Below, piece by piece: positions 44,854 to 54,294 of a stretch of DNA of 57,182 nt (position 1 is its first letter; every line of letters begins with the position of its first letter). Location of the stretch: contig JAKITK010000015.1 of assembly GCA_021648125.1 (NCBI GenBank), forward strand, positions 1-57,182, read 5' to 3'. A program made the translations under genes and the position numbers. The notes under the pieces were generated by a model, which had not been told where the DNA came from, did not search any database, and was given only the letters and a program-made list of their open reading frames with translations. The stretch comes from Lysobacterales bacterium (GTDB lineage Bacteria; Pseudomonadota; Gammaproteobacteria; Xanthomonadales; SZUA-36).

Positions 44854-44902
44854 TGCGCCATTATAGTACATGTTGATTCTTTATATGCACCATTATTGTG
44901 CT
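44854..44902. promoter_or_regulatory. Two NtrC enhancer sites 32 bp apart
   Basis: TGCGCCATTATAGTACA (44854-44870) and TGCACCATTATTGTGCT (44886-44902) both fit the NtrC dyad TGCACC-N5-GGTGCA, the second being the stronger. Their centres are 32 bp apart, three helical turns, the same spacing as the two strong NtrC sites of the E. coli glnA enhancer. They lie about 175 and 210 bp before the predicted start, further than in E. coli (108 and 140 bp). Confidence 0.8.
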
Positions 44903-44924
44903 CGGGGAGATCTATCGCTAATTT

Positions 44925-45012
44925 ATTGAACCGCCTTCGCGGCCAGCACGACGGGTTCATTGGTAATCCTACTGTGGGATATGAGGTACCGGGCCGGGGC
45001 CCGGCATGATGA
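44925..45012. repeat. REP-like inverted repeats upstream of glnA
   Basis: GAACC (44928 onward) pairs with GGTTC around CGCCTTCGCGGCCAGCACGA, a pattern found in many intergenic palindromes of gammaproteobacteria. It is followed by the hairpin CCGGGCC-GG-GGCCCGG at 44989-45004. Both lie between the NtrC sites and the end of uppP, whose transcript runs towards lower coordinates, away from this point. The remaining bases of the 44605-45073 gap hold the glnA control region. Confidence 0.55.
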
Positions 45013-45073
45013 ACTTCTTATTATAGTACTGGCAGGAATTTTTAAAATTATCGAAGCTAATACCCTGGTTTAA

Positions 45074-45862
45074 TTAAATAATACTTAACAAAATTACGCC
45101 AAGAACGAGTCGGTATATAACAAAAGGCAGCATTCCGACTTTATCAAGAAGCCGCAGAAATGCCCAGATACAGGCAAAGCCGGCGATGGCCGATACAACT
45201 ACAGCAAGCATGAAATCTGGCGCCGAAGTCGCCGTTTCGCCACGCCATATCTGTAGTGCACCATAACTACCCGCCGCGGCGATAATAGGAATTGAGATTA
45301 AAAATGAAAACCGCGCTGCAGTTTGCCGAGACAGGCCCAAAAAGCGACCCGCAGTAATTGTTATACCTGACCGCGAGGTTCCCGGAATTAACGCCAACGC
45401 CTGGGAAAGCCCGATTAGAAGAGCTTGAGAACGGTTGATATCCTTTAATTCAAGCTGATTACCACCCCAGCGGTCTGCCACCCATAACAACAGGCCAAAA
45501 CCAATGGTTGCCCAGGCAATTACCTCAAGGCTGCGCAAATGGGCCTCGACCATGCTCGCACCCATCCAGCCTATTGCCAGCGCTGGTATTGTAGCGATAA
45601 TGATCAACCAAGCTAAGCGGCGCTCTGTAACCGTGCTGCTTTGCGGTTTCAGCCAGGCGTTGGCCAATGCCAACAAATCCTTGCGAAAGTAAAACACCAC
45701 TGAAATCAAGGTGCCCAGATGTGCTCCAACATCTAGGGCCAGCCCTTCATCCTCCCAACCGGATAATTGTGAAACCAAAATCAGGTGAGCCGAGCTCGAT
45801 ACCGGCAAAAATTCTGTTAAACCCTGCACCAATGCCAGGATAATGATTTGAATAGTATCCAC
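45074..45862 (-). CDS. uppP: Undecaprenyl-diphosphatase (UppP/BacA)
   Basis: This membrane enzyme recycles the undecaprenyl carrier by removing one phosphate from undecaprenyl diphosphate; high levels give bacitracin resistance. The 262-residue product has LALVQGLTEFLPVSSSAHLI and ALIPGTSRSGITITAGRFLG, the two conserved active-site loops, and about eight membrane helices. The start is a GTG. The enzyme is of usual length. It shares its direction with glnA but is separated by the control region. Confidence 0.97.
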   Translation of the reverse strand: MDTIQIIILALVQGLTEFLPVSSSAHLILVSQLSGWEDEGLALDVGAHLGTLISVVFYFRKDLLALANAWLKPQSSTVTERRLAWLIIIATIPALAIGWMGASMVEAHLRSLEVIAWATIGFGLLLWVADRWGGNQLELKDINRSQALLIGLSQALALIPGTSRSGITITAGRFLGLSRQTAARFSFLISIPIIAAAGSYGALQIWRGETATSAPDFMLAVVVSAIAGFACIWAFLRLLDKVGMLPFVIYRLVLGVILLSII

Positions 45863-46023
45863 GGCGTTGGCCCCTAGCGAAACACGGAATTCAGCGAATA
45901 ATCAGCTACTCGATCACAAACAAAGTGCGGATCAAGCGCTTGTTCAACAACAAGGCCGTAAAAAACATGCCACATAGTTCAGCCCTGCCTGAGAAGTTTA
46001 TTCAGCTTTGGTCTTTGCACAAG

Positions 46024-47157
46024 CTACTGGTCTGCACCATTATAGAAGATACGATATATAACATTGGCTTTATCATCGCTCACTAACAAACTGCCATCCG
46101 GTAATACAAGCACATCATTGGGTCGGCCCCAAGCCTCTTCACCTTGCAGCCAACCGGAGGCGAAAACCTGAAAGTCGGTCACTACACCCGTAGCGCTCGC
46201 TTTAACCATTACAATGCGGTAACCCACTTTACTGCTGCGATTCCACGAGCCACGCTCAACGATGAAAAGGCGCTGCTGATACTCGTCCGGAAACTGTTTG
46301 CCGGTATAAAATTTCATTCCCAGAGCTGCCACATGTGCACCTAAATTATGCGCTGGTGCTTGATAGCTGGCACAGCTTTTGCCCTTTCCAAATTCCGGGT
46401 CCAATGTATCACCCTGATGACAATAGGGATACCCAAAGTGCAATCCCGACTTTGGTGCGAAATTGAGCTCATCCGCGGGCATGTCATCGCCCATATGATC
46501 GCGCCCGTTGTCAGTAAACCATAATGACCCGTTGGCTGGGTGCCAGTCCATTCCCACCGAGTTGCGTACGCCATTAGCGTAGGTCTGAATTTCGCCTGTG
46601 TCGATGTTTAGCCGTCGAATTTCGGCAAAACCCGCATCATCACAAATATTACAGGGCGCACCAACCGGCACATACAGCCAGCCATCAGGGCCAAAGCCCA
46701 GATACTTCCAACCATGGTGAGTTTTATCAGGAAAACCCTCACTCAGCACTTCTTTTACCGGCGCATTCAGCCGTGATTCAATTTTGGGGAAACGCAATAT
46801 GCTTTCGACCGCACCCACATACAAGTCACCTTGGCGAAAAGCCAAACCTGAAGGCATTTTCAGGCCTTTGGCGATTATCAGCTGTTGGTCGATAGCACCA
46901 TCGCCATTGGTGTCGCTCAATGCATACACATTACCGGCCCGACGAGAACCAACAAACAACACACCATTATCCCCGCGCGCCATCTGCCGGGCATTTTCTA
47001 CATCAGCGGCATAGATTTCTATTTCGAAGCCGGGCGGTAGCTGAACTTTTTCCAACGGTAAGCCAGCATTTGCCGTGCCGGGTTGTAACAATAGGAAAAC
47101 CGCCCAAACCGAAATTAGTGTGAATGTCTGCACACCACCAGAAAAAGAGTACCGCAT
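46024..47157 (-). CDS. Sorbosone dehydrogenase-like beta-propeller
   Basis: The 377-residue product begins with a signal peptide (SVWAVFLLLQPGTANAG) and folds as a six-bladed beta-propeller of the PQQ-type glucose/sorbosone dehydrogenase family. Typical lines are MARGDNGVLFVGSRRAGNVY, DKTHHGWKYLGFGPDGWLYV, PCNICDD, YANGVRNSVGMDWHP and WFTDNGRDHMGDD, and the late RPNDVLVLPDGSLLVSDD. Members oxidise sugars in the periplasm with PQQ, but many have no shown activity and PQQ genes are not in this window. GAGGT precedes the chosen ATG. Confidence 0.85.
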   Translation of the reverse strand: MRYSFSGGVQTFTLISVWAVFLLLQPGTANAGLPLEKVQLPPGFEIEIYAADVENARQMARGDNGVLFVGSRRAGNVYALSDTNGDGAIDQQLIIAKGLKMPSGLAFRQGDLYVGAVESILRFPKIESRLNAPVKEVLSEGFPDKTHHGWKYLGFGPDGWLYVPVGAPCNICDDAGFAEIRRLNIDTGEIQTYANGVRNSVGMDWHPANGSLWFTDNGRDHMGDDMPADELNFAPKSGLHFGYPYCHQGDTLDPEFGKGKSCASYQAPAHNLGAHVAALGMKFYTGKQFPDEYQQRLFIVERGSWNRSSKVGYRIVMVKASATGVVTDFQVFASGWLQGEEAWGRPNDVLVLPDGSLLVSDDKANVIYRIFYNGADQ

Positions 47158-47222
47158 CGCAACTACCTCAATATGCAATCAAGCCATAATAATACTTTAT
47201 TCACCCTCATTAAATCTAATGT

Positions 47223-47423
47223 ATGCAAAAAAACTTTTTCTCTTCCTTGCTGATTCCCGCCTTATTGTTAACATGGACCGCCACTATCGCTCAAATTCCT
47301 CGGCCCAATAAAGGCGATATTACCGGCATCTCCATCAGAAACCCCACCACCGAGAGTTGCCGTTGCGCAACGCGTGGCAGATGGTGCATCGTCAGATTAA
47401 AAATTGTAGTCGTGGCATGTTAG
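47223..47423 (+). CDS. Small secreted peptide or broken gene
   Basis: The frame starts with a signal peptide (MQKNFFSSLLIPALLLTWTA, cleavage after TIAQ), followed by IPRPNKGDITGISIRNPTTE and a Cys/Arg-rich end. Just after PTTES another frame becomes more protein-like (LPLRNAWQMVHRQIKNC), so one base may have been gained or lost; the combined product would run to a TAA at about 47440, shortly before the carbonic anhydrase gene. I recognise no family. Confidence 0.4.
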   Translation: MQKNFFSSLLIPALLLTWTATIAQIPRPNKGDITGISIRNPTTESCRCATRGRWCIVRLKIVVVAC

Positions 47424-47455
47424 AATTAGCAGTCCTTTAATGAGAGAACTAAACT

Positions 47456-48325
47456 ATGAACAAAAGCAAAAGTATTTTAATTGCCAGCGCAGTGGCTGCA
47501 CTAATTCCATTCAGCGTAATTGCTGGTGGTGACAAGCATGAATCTCACGCTGGGCCGGTGGCTGATGAAGTTATAGCAGCACAGCGTGCAGCATTGGCAA
47601 AGAATACTGCAGATGCAGGCTTTGGCCCTCAGTCTCCGCGTGACATTAATGCCCATGCCGGTAATAACCAACGATCCTTTAATCCAGCACCTGCCCATAC
47701 CGAAATGAATTTATGTAATATCCATTTCCATAAAAATGCTGAACATAGTGGTGGTGAATTTACCAGCTATGCAGGCAATGGTGATGGGCATGGCTTCCAA
47801 AGCGGCTTTAAGTACAGCGGAACACTGAGCAACGACGAGCTTAAGCCTGCGGACGAAGCTTGTCCTAGCAAACATGGCGGCCTGAATTCCGGTGATACCA
47901 TCGAAGTTCATTATGTTCACTCAAGTGCACAAATCGCACCCGGACCAACATTAGGCGCATGCCTGAGCGACTCTATTATGAACCCGCAGCTCCGTGTGGA
48001 AACTCAGGTATATGTACTGGTAAATGATAGTAACGCGCTTGATTTCGGAACGCTTGCCACGCACGCTAAGGTTAATGGCCTGCATCAGGCAAGTAATATC
48101 CCGAATAATACCGGCACCCCGATTTTGTATGCTGGATCTACTACCGGCCCCGGTCACAACGAAAAGGGCTCCCCACTCCAAGTAACATGGAGCATTCGTC
48201 CCGATGTTGCCAAGGTTAATGTAGCCTCAGTGGGCGATTGGTGTAAGGGTAATACCTTTGATGAAGACCATGCACACGGTGTAAGAAACCTTGTTACCAA
48301 TCCTGACTTACTGTCAGAAATGTAA
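47456..48325 (+). CDS. Delta-class carbonic anhydrase, secreted
   Basis: The 289-residue product has a signal peptide (MNKSKSILIASAVAALIPFS) and then the delta-carbonic-anhydrase core: GFGPQSPRDINAHAG, the metal-binding region TEMNLCNIHFHKNAEHSGGE with its H-x-H and later histidine, and DTIEVHYVHSSAQIAPGPTL. Delta-class enzymes were first found in diatoms and also occur in marine bacteria. Located in the periplasm, it would interconvert CO2 and bicarbonate, perhaps supplying a bicarbonate carrier. A rho-independent terminator follows at once, so it is a single-gene unit. Confidence 0.85.
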   Translation: MNKSKSILIASAVAALIPFSVIAGGDKHESHAGPVADEVIAAQRAALAKNTADAGFGPQSPRDINAHAGNNQRSFNPAPAHTEMNLCNIHFHKNAEHSGGEFTSYAGNGDGHGFQSGFKYSGTLSNDELKPADEACPSKHGGLNSGDTIEVHYVHSSAQIAPGPTLGACLSDSIMNPQLRVETQVYVLVNDSNALDFGTLATHAKVNGLHQASNIPNNTGTPILYAGSTTGPGHNEKGSPLQVTWSIRPDVAKVNVASVGDWCKGNTFDEDHAHGVRNLVTNPDLLSEM

Positions 48326-48353
48326 TAAAGGTTTAATCAGTAAGAAGCTTTGA

Positions 48354-48382
48354 AATCCCGGCCAGCGCGCCGGGATTTTTTT
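48354..48382 (+). terminator. Rho-independent terminator of the carbonic anhydrase gene
   Basis: CCCGGC and GCCGGG form a six-pair stem, extended by AAT/ATT, around a CAGCGC loop and followed by a run of seven T. It lies 29 bp after the stop codon and also separates this gene from the convergent VF530 gene. Confidence 0.88.
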
Positions 48383-48599
48383 AGTTTAGTGATGCGACAA
48401 ACAAATCTTCAGCCTTTTGGCGTGCCCAGGGAGTTTTCCGTAAAAACTTCAGGCTGGACTTGATTGATGGGTCGTTGTTAAAACAGCGGATATTAATTCG
48501 TTCACCCAAGCCATCCCAGCCGTAGACCTCAACCAGCTTTGTGATGATTTGTTCTAAGGTGATTCCGTGCAGCGGGTCATTGCTCTGGTTGGTATTCAC
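48381..48599 (-). CDS. VF530-family DNA-binding protein (DUF2132)
   Basis: The 72-residue product is one VF530 domain: [60 protein letters not shown]. This small helical family binds DNA; its cellular role is unknown. The GTG start shares four bases (GTGA) with the desaturase stop, so it is translated from the desaturase mRNA. A longer frame from 48698 is out of step with the family. Confidence 0.9.
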   Translation of the reverse strand: MNTNQSNDPLHGITLEQIITKLVEVYGWDGLGERINIRCFNNDPSIKSSLKFLRKTPWARQKAEDLFVASLN

Positions 48600-49726
48600 T
48601 TGCCCAGCGTAATGCTCAGCAAGGCAATCCGGCGGCGCTGCATTTTCAGGCGATATTCCAACTCTTTTGCATGGGTATGGAAGGCAGTTTTGTGCCAACG
48701 GTTGATCAGCTTTTCACTCACATCATTTGCCCGATCCGCTTGCAGTTCCTGCCATTCATGGATGGTGTTTTTAAATTGCAGATATTCTTTTTCAATCAGG
48801 GCTTTCCATTTTTGTCCTAGCGGTGAATTTTGCAGTTTACGCTCGGCGCGCACAAAATCCATACTCAAACGCGCCCGCAAAATCCGAAATTTCGGCACCC
48901 GCCGCAAACCCGATGCCAAGCCAGTGAAGCGACAAACATTGATAAACCATTTGGTCAGGTCAAACTGCCACCAGCGAATGCCATTACGGTAATCATTCTG
49001 GAACATATGGTGGAAGTTGTGGTAACCCTCGCCCCATGTCAGCAGCGCCAGCACCCCGTTGTCTCTGGCGCTATTTTCCTCAGTGTAAGTCTGTTTACCC
49101 CAGAAATGCGCCAGCGAATTGATTAAGAAAGTCAGGTGGTGGGCAACAAACAGGCGTAATACACCCGCAAGTAACACCACACTCCAGAACTCTCCTAGCA
49201 ACCAACCCAAAAGCATTGGCAGACCGATGTTCATAAAGGCAGTTAATGGCCAGTACCAACGATGTTGCCACATGACGATAGCGTCGCGCTTGAGGTCAGG
49301 TACATTTTCGAAGTCAGTCTCAGCCGAAGGATAATCACGCAACATCCAGCCAATATGCGAATACCACAGGCCCTTTCCAGCCGAATAGGGGTCTTTATCG
49401 TTTTGATCAACATATTTATGATGATGGCGGTGCTGTGCTGACCATACCAAAATACTGTTCTGCAATGCCTGCGCACCCCAAATAGCTAAAAAACAGCGCA
49501 ATATTGGGTGGGCTTTATAAGTGCTATGCGCCCACAAACGATGATAACCCGCGGTAATTGATAGACCATTTAACAACCAAAACAGGGCAAATACACCCCA
49601 GGCGGCGGCCGAAAACCCATAGGTAAAGCCATACCAGGGCACCACAATTAGGGAAACCAATGCGGTGGCGGCAAACATAAAGCCGGTAGAAAAAAGCAGG
49701 GGTGGTTTTTTTACTTGAGTAGTCAT
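48596..49726 (-). CDS. Fatty acid desaturase (delta-9, acyl-CoA type)
   Basis: This 376-residue membrane di-iron enzyme inserts a double bond into saturated acyl chains. It has the three histidine boxes of acyl-CoA delta-9 desaturases: [28 protein letters not shown], and [18 protein letters not shown], set among four membrane helices ([40 protein letters not shown]). The chosen ATG (MTTQVKKP) precedes the first helix. The C-terminal 100 residues form a basic extension. It probably adjusts membrane fluidity. Confidence 0.92.
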   Translation of the reverse strand: MTTQVKKPPLLFSTGFMFAATALVSLIVVPWYGFTYGFSAAAWGVFALFWLLNGLSITAGYHRLWAHSTYKAHPILRCFLAIWGAQALQNSILVWSAQHRHHHKYVDQNDKDPYSAGKGLWYSHIGWMLRDYPSAETDFENVPDLKRDAIVMWQHRWYWPLTAFMNIGLPMLLGWLLGEFWSVVLLAGVLRLFVAHHLTFLINSLAHFWGKQTYTEENSARDNGVLALLTWGEGYHNFHHMFQNDYRNGIRWWQFDLTKWFINVCRFTGLASGLRRVPKFRILRARLSMDFVRAERKLQNSPLGQKWKALIEKEYLQFKNTIHEWQELQADRANDVSEKLINRWHKTAFHTHAKELEYRLKMQRRRIALLSITLGK

Positions 49727-49802
49727 TGGTATCCAAATATGCGGCCGACAAGTGATTCCTGCCAGCATCTAATTATTACAGTCTACATTATAGAGGAAAC
49801 CG

Positions 49803-51536
49803 CTAGCCAGTCACCTTTCTAAGTAATGCACGACCGATAAAGCGGGCTTTGTTGGAGCCGGTAAAACGCCCCAAATTACTCTTTACAGCGCCCTTGGTAA
49901 AGCGTGTGCGTTTGGAATAATCAATATTGACATCGACAATTACCGGTCGATTGGCGGCCGCAAGCTCCAGTGCTTGCTGAATGCCAGCGGCTAAATCTGC
50001 GTCGGTTTGGATATGAATATACTCACAGCCGGTAGCCTCGCTAATGCCCTTGAGTTTAATTGTGGGCAATACTGTGCAGATCTTGCGGTTATACGGTATT
50101 TCCTGAGCCTGGGCGATTTGCGATAACTCACCATCACTGAAGATAAAATATACCCCACCCAAGGCATTGGCTGAAGCTGTTAGGGTTTCCATACAGGTCA
50201 TTAAAAATGCACCATCGCCAATAACCCCGACAACCTGCTTATCGGGGTTAATCAGTTTCACAGCTGTTACTGCAGGGGCACAATAGCCCATACAGTTAAA
50301 ATCTGTGGGAGAAATAAACCCCCGAGACGAATGTATGGGCATCAACTCGGCGCATAAAAATGTGTGATTACCGTCATCTGCCACCATAATTGCATCATCA
50401 TCGAGTTGCTTGCGTAATTCGGTGAAAAATCGCGCAGGATTTACCCTGCCCTTGCTATCGTGTTTATACCATTCCTGTAAATAGGCCTGTTTGTCGGCGG
50501 CAATGGCAGCGGCCAAGCCAACATTTGTTGTTTTTGGTTCACCTAATGCTTGCAGCGCTTTGAAGAGTGCTTTTAATACCGCGGTGGCATCCCCCTCAAT
50601 AGTAAGGGCTGCTGGATAATTGGCATTAAATACTTTGGGGTTAATATCCACATGGATAAGATTTTCGGGCGGATTTACCCCATAACTGGCTGTGGCTATT
50701 TCACTAAAGCGCGTTGCTACCGCAAGCATACAGTCGCAGTTTTTAAAGGCATTGGTAGCAGCCGGCACTGCCGCATAACCAAAGCTCATACCGGTATGCA
50801 GAGGGTGGTTGGCCGGAAAAGCACTCAATCCCTGCAAAGTTGTTGATACGGGCGCGTTTAAAAATTCGGCGATTTTTATGCTTTCCTGAGTAGCATCAAC
50901 CGCACCCCAGCCTACAAACAGCCCCGGGTGATCGGCGGCGTAAAGTGCCTCAGCAGCGCTTTGAATGGCCTCCATGTCGAGTTTAGTCTTCCACCCTTCT
51001 GCAGAAAATACGGGGAGTTCAGTAATTTCACCTGGGAACAACTGCAGATTCACCGGCACTTCAACGAACACCGGACCCGGTTCACCCTCATTGGCAATGC
51101 GATACGCATCGAAAATGGCGGGAACAATTTCCTCATGGGTTAAAGTTTTAAAGGTTTTCTTAGTGATTGGGGCCAGCAGTGCATGCTGGTCCATTTCATG
51201 CAGTTGGTAGGTTTTACCGTTTTCTGTGTGGATACCGCCGGAAATCACCAACATGGGAATCCCATCAAGAAAAGCCTCACCTATACCGCTGGCTGCATGG
51301 GTAACTCCCGCGGCAGGCACAATCAGCAATGTTCCGATGGTGCTTGAGGTACGCGAAATGGCATCTGCCATAAATGCACCACCACCCTCATGAGTCACCA
51401 GCATGGGCTGAATAGTTTCAGACTTATGCAGTTCATCATAAATTTCTGTGTTGTGAACTCCGGGTATACCAAAAGTGTATTTCACACCAACTTGTTCAAG
51501 AGCATACCGCACCAACCAGGCGCCTGATTTTTTCAT
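49803..51536 (-). CDS. Thiamine-diphosphate enzyme, acetolactate-synthase-like
   Basis: The 577-residue product is of the IlvB/benzoylformate-decarboxylase superfamily. N-terminal Pyr domain: KYTFGIPGVHNTEIYDEL and the catalytic glutamate in MLVTHEGGGAFMADA; central domain: GWGAVDATQESI; C-terminal PP domain: VVGVIGDGAFLMTCMETLTA with GDG for Mg-ThDP. It is not the biosynthetic IlvB (no ilvN neighbour). The next gene upstream on the same strand is an FAD dehydrogenase, and the two may belong to one catabolic route. The substrate is unknown. Confidence 0.85.
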   Translation of the reverse strand: MKKSGAWLVRYALEQVGVKYTFGIPGVHNTEIYDELHKSETIQPMLVTHEGGGAFMADAISRTSSTIGTLLIVPAAGVTHAASGIGEAFLDGIPMLVISGGIHTENGKTYQLHEMDQHALLAPITKKTFKTLTHEEIVPAIFDAYRIANEGEPGPVFVEVPVNLQLFPGEITELPVFSAEGWKTKLDMEAIQSAAEALYAADHPGLFVGWGAVDATQESIKIAEFLNAPVSTTLQGLSAFPANHPLHTGMSFGYAAVPAATNAFKNCDCMLAVATRFSEIATASYGVNPPENLIHVDINPKVFNANYPAALTIEGDATAVLKALFKALQALGEPKTTNVGLAAAIAADKQAYLQEWYKHDSKGRVNPARFFTELRKQLDDDAIMVADDGNHTFLCAELMPIHSSRGFISPTDFNCMGYCAPAVTAVKLINPDKQVVGVIGDGAFLMTCMETLTASANALGGVYFIFSDGELSQIAQAQEIPYNRKICTVLPTIKLKGISEATGCEYIHIQTDADLAAGIQQALELAAANRPVIVDVNIDYSKRTRFTKGAVKSNLGRFTGSNKARFIGRALLRKVTG

Positions 51537-51679
51537 ATTTTTTCCCACTTTCTATCTTCTATTTGAATAACATTCTAACAGCAGCCAATTTATTCAGTCT
51601 GGTTTTCAGGGCATCATGCTGATGATGGTAAAAACCCCTTCAATGATGGTGCCCGGGTTTGAAGTGACTGATGGAGCGG

Positions 51680-53320
51680 CTATGGCGTTAATGCCTGACC
51701 CCGAATGGAGCGACTGGCCATGCGCGCGTTTAAAATACAGTTGGAAATAAAAGTACCTTCCAGTGACTTCAAGCCACTGATTCCACCACCGCCAAAACCG
51801 GCTGCTTCACCAGCAGCATATAAGCCGGGAATGGGCTCTCCGGAAGTGGAAAGCACCCGACTTTGCAGATCGGTTTGGATTCCGCCCATACTTTTCCGAC
51901 TAACGATAAATTCTCGGATGGCCACCAGCGGCAGTGCTTTTTTGTCCATAATCGCCTGAAATTCACAGGTGCGTGAGCGATCCCCGCGCCATTTTCTTAG
52001 CTGTGCAATGCGGCGCAACTGGTCATCATTATGGAAGGTTTCTCCGAGGGTAATTTGTTCATCATAGCGACCAACTGCCTGCTCTATATTTGTCAGACTT
52101 ACCTCTCCGCTGCCCACTGTTTGGCTGGTGCGGTTTAATTGATTCATTTTATCCACCAGTTCAGGCAGGTTATCTGCAACTACTACATCTTCACATTCAT
52201 CCACTAGATAATTCAACAGTTTGTGGTTGCCCTTGCGGATTTCCTGAATCAACTGGAATACCTTGCGGTTACAAAACGCCGGGTTGCTTTCAGCCCCGGA
52301 CACAGCCACTTCTTTGAGGGCAATCTTCCAGTTCATTAGTTGCCAGCTATAACCGTGCTGGTCTTGAGAAATGCGTTTACATATCTCATGGGTATCAAAA
52401 GCGGCGACCAGCGGTTGCGGGCCGAAGCGTTTTCCGGTGGCATCCAACCACAGCGCCGACTTGGGCGGTATTAGACTTAACCCTTCCAGAGGAAGCCGAG
52501 GTTTGGGGTGGTGGATGCCGGCGGCATAATTCCACATTTGATGTAGCTTAGTAACATTACCATCGATTTTTTTCACCGCATCGTGCAGCGTGCCATCAGC
52601 GAACTTATGGGCACCATTGAGAATATGTTGCGGTGGTTTGCCCCAGGTAGTGTCCCATTCGGACTTTACCCGTTCAATATCGCCATTTATACCGCCGCAG
52701 GCAACGATAACTGTGGCAGCATTGATTTCAAAGGCTTCAGAAGTTTCTTCGATAACACCCTGCAGGCCAGTTACCGCCTGATTGTGAGTCAATAGGTTTT
52801 CTACTTTATGTCCAAACAGGCAGGTCAAGTTTTTAGCGTTCGGGTGCTGGTTAAGCTCGAGGATTAAAGTGTTGACCAAATGCCGCCCGGTTCCCCAGAT
52901 CACATGGTATCGGGGCAAAGAATTACCATCACCATTCAAGCCCCTCTCTACCCAGTGGGGCACAGGAAAAAACTTAACCCCCTTGGGAGTCAGCCAATTA
53001 TAGATATCATCAATACTACGATTGACATAAAGCTCGGCCCACTTTTTAGGCCAGATATCATCAGCTGAAAATCTGGCAAAAGAGTGCCAGTCTCTGAGTG
53101 CAATTTCTGGGGTATCGTGAATACCATTAAAACGCTGTATTGGCGTATTCACCAACGCCATACCACCAAAAGCCAGCTTCGCCAAACCGCCGAAGTTTTT
53201 AGTGGTATCACGATCAATAATAACCACCTTCAAGCCCTCATCCAGCAGCTCAAGCGCGGCAGTAATCCCCGCCAAGCCACCACCGATAATGGCGATATCG
53301 TATTCAGGTGATATGGGCAT
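51680..53320 (-). CDS. FAD-dependent dehydrogenase (KstD/fumarate-reductase-like)
   Basis: The 546-residue flavoprotein starts with a Rossmann motif (YDIAIIGGGLAGITAALELL), then VVIIDRDTTKNFGGLAKLAF, and ends with GLYAAGEAAGFGGGGISGLK, typical of the FAD-binding dehydrogenases related to 3-ketosteroid delta-1-dehydrogenase and fumarate reductase flavoproteins. IVACGGINGDIERVKSEW is also family-like. There is no signal peptide. It lies 143 bp upstream of the ThDP gene in the same direction; the gap has no obvious terminator. Substrate unknown. Confidence 0.85.
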   Translation of the reverse strand: MPISPEYDIAIIGGGLAGITAALELLDEGLKVVIIDRDTTKNFGGLAKLAFGGMALVNTPIQRFNGIHDTPEIALRDWHSFARFSADDIWPKKWAELYVNRSIDDIYNWLTPKGVKFFPVPHWVERGLNGDGNSLPRYHVIWGTGRHLVNTLILELNQHPNAKNLTCLFGHKVENLLTHNQAVTGLQGVIEETSEAFEINAATVIVACGGINGDIERVKSEWDTTWGKPPQHILNGAHKFADGTLHDAVKKIDGNVTKLHQMWNYAAGIHHPKPRLPLEGLSLIPPKSALWLDATGKRFGPQPLVAAFDTHEICKRISQDQHGYSWQLMNWKIALKEVAVSGAESNPAFCNRKVFQLIQEIRKGNHKLLNYLVDECEDVVVADNLPELVDKMNQLNRTSQTVGSGEVSLTNIEQAVGRYDEQITLGETFHNDDQLRRIAQLRKWRGDRSRTCEFQAIMDKKALPLVAIREFIVSRKSMGGIQTDLQSRVLSTSGEPIPGLYAAGEAAGFGGGGISGLKSLEGTFISNCILNARMASRSIRGQALTP

Positions 53321-53432
53321 GAGCAATCTGGCGCTCCCGTAAATATAGCTACTTAAACAGTCTAACAGACTGACTGAAGCCTGTTTTGCTTATACTAGTC
53401 GGTGCAATACCCTTAGCCATCATCAGAACAAC

Positions 53433-53461
53433 CAAAAAAAAGCCACCCGATGGGTGGCTTT
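53433..53461 (-). terminator. Terminator downstream of tRNA-Arg
   Basis: On the minus strand AAAGCCACCC pairs with GGGTGGCTTT around a 3-base loop and is followed by a run of T (eight in total including the stem end). It begins about seven bases after the CCA end of the tRNA, so it ends that transcript. Confidence 0.88.
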
Positions 53462-53467
53462 GTTTAT

Positions 53468-53544
53468 TGGCGCGCCCGACACGATTCGAACGTGTGACCC
53501 CTGCCTTCGGAGGGCAGTACTCTATCCAGCTGAGCTACGGGCGC
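53468..53544 (-). tRNA. tRNA-Arg (anticodon CCG)
   Basis: The 77-base minus-strand sequence folds as a full cloverleaf: acceptor GCGCCCG with CGGGCGC, D arm GCTCAGCTGGATAGAGT, anticodon arm CTGCC-CTCCGAA-GGCAG giving anticodon CCG, and T arm CACACG-TTCGAAT-CGTGT. CCA is encoded. It reads CGG arginine codons. A rho-independent terminator follows. tRNA-Arg genes are common integration sites, but I see no integrase next to it. Confidence 0.97.
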
Positions 53545-53765
53545 TGATTTTTTACTCGGTTGCGAGTCATTTGAGGGCAAATTATAGGTAAAAACAGATG
53601 TTTTAGCTAGCCCGATGGCAAGTTTATGGGTTTTACATTTTGCCCTGCCCTCCGGCTCGGATATACTATGGCATCTTTAGAAATATTTTACTGCAGAAAA
53701 ACGCCGTATAGATAATAAATAGACGCTGGGTAAGCATCCCGTCATTGATTAATCGAGGTATCAGA

Positions 53766-54278
53766 GTGAGTCAGAACGAAGATAAGATTTTTATGCGCCA
53801 CATCACCATCATCATGCTGATTTTGGCTGTTTTTACAGTTGCCATTATTTTTCTCGGGGCTTATCTTGGTAAAAAGAACTCTCCGACTGGCAACCCGTCT
53901 AAGCAGGCGCTGGCGGAAAGTAATTTGCAATCTCCAGCCGCAGTTCATAGTGGTAATGAAGCGCCGGTAATTGCTGCCCCAGTGGCGACTGCACCAATTG
54001 CCAATACTGATAGCGACGCTGGCGAAATCCCGGCAGTCGATATCGATGGTGCTGCTATTTACCAGACGGCCTGTTTGGCCTGCCATAGCAGCGGTGTTGC
54101 CGGTGCACCTAAGTTGGTAGCTGCCGACTGGACTAATCGCCTGCCTCAGGGTGAAGACACTTTGGTAGACCATGCAATCAACGGTTTAAATGCGATGCCG
54201 CCTAAGGGTGGGCAAATGCAGCTGAGCGATGCTGAAGTTCGCGCCGCAGTTCTGCACATGATATCGCAGGTTCAATAA
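53766..54278 (+). CDS. Membrane-anchored cytochrome c5-like protein
   Basis: The 170-residue product has an N-terminal membrane anchor (HITIIMLILAVFTVAIIFLG), a Pro/Ala-rich linker, and one c-type heme domain with CLACHSSGVAGAPKL (CxxCH) near residue 104 and the methionine ligand in GLNAMPPKGGQM. This matches cytochrome c5/c555, a periplasmic electron carrier to terminal oxidases. The GTG start has GAGG eight bases before it; a TTG seven codons upstream is possible. Confidence 0.92.
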   Translation: MSQNEDKIFMRHITIIMLILAVFTVAIIFLGAYLGKKNSPTGNPSKQALAESNLQSPAAVHSGNEAPVIAAPVATAPIANTDSDAGEIPAVDIDGAAIYQTACLACHSSGVAGAPKLVAADWTNRLPQGEDTLVDHAINGLNAMPPKGGQMQLSDAEVRAAVLHMISQVQ

Positions 54279-54294
54279 TCACTAGGACTGCCAG

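Noticed and set aside
53468-53544. tRNA-Arg as attachment site of a genomic island
   Set aside because: No integrase, and no repeated tRNA 3' end within the window; neighbouring genes are of core type.
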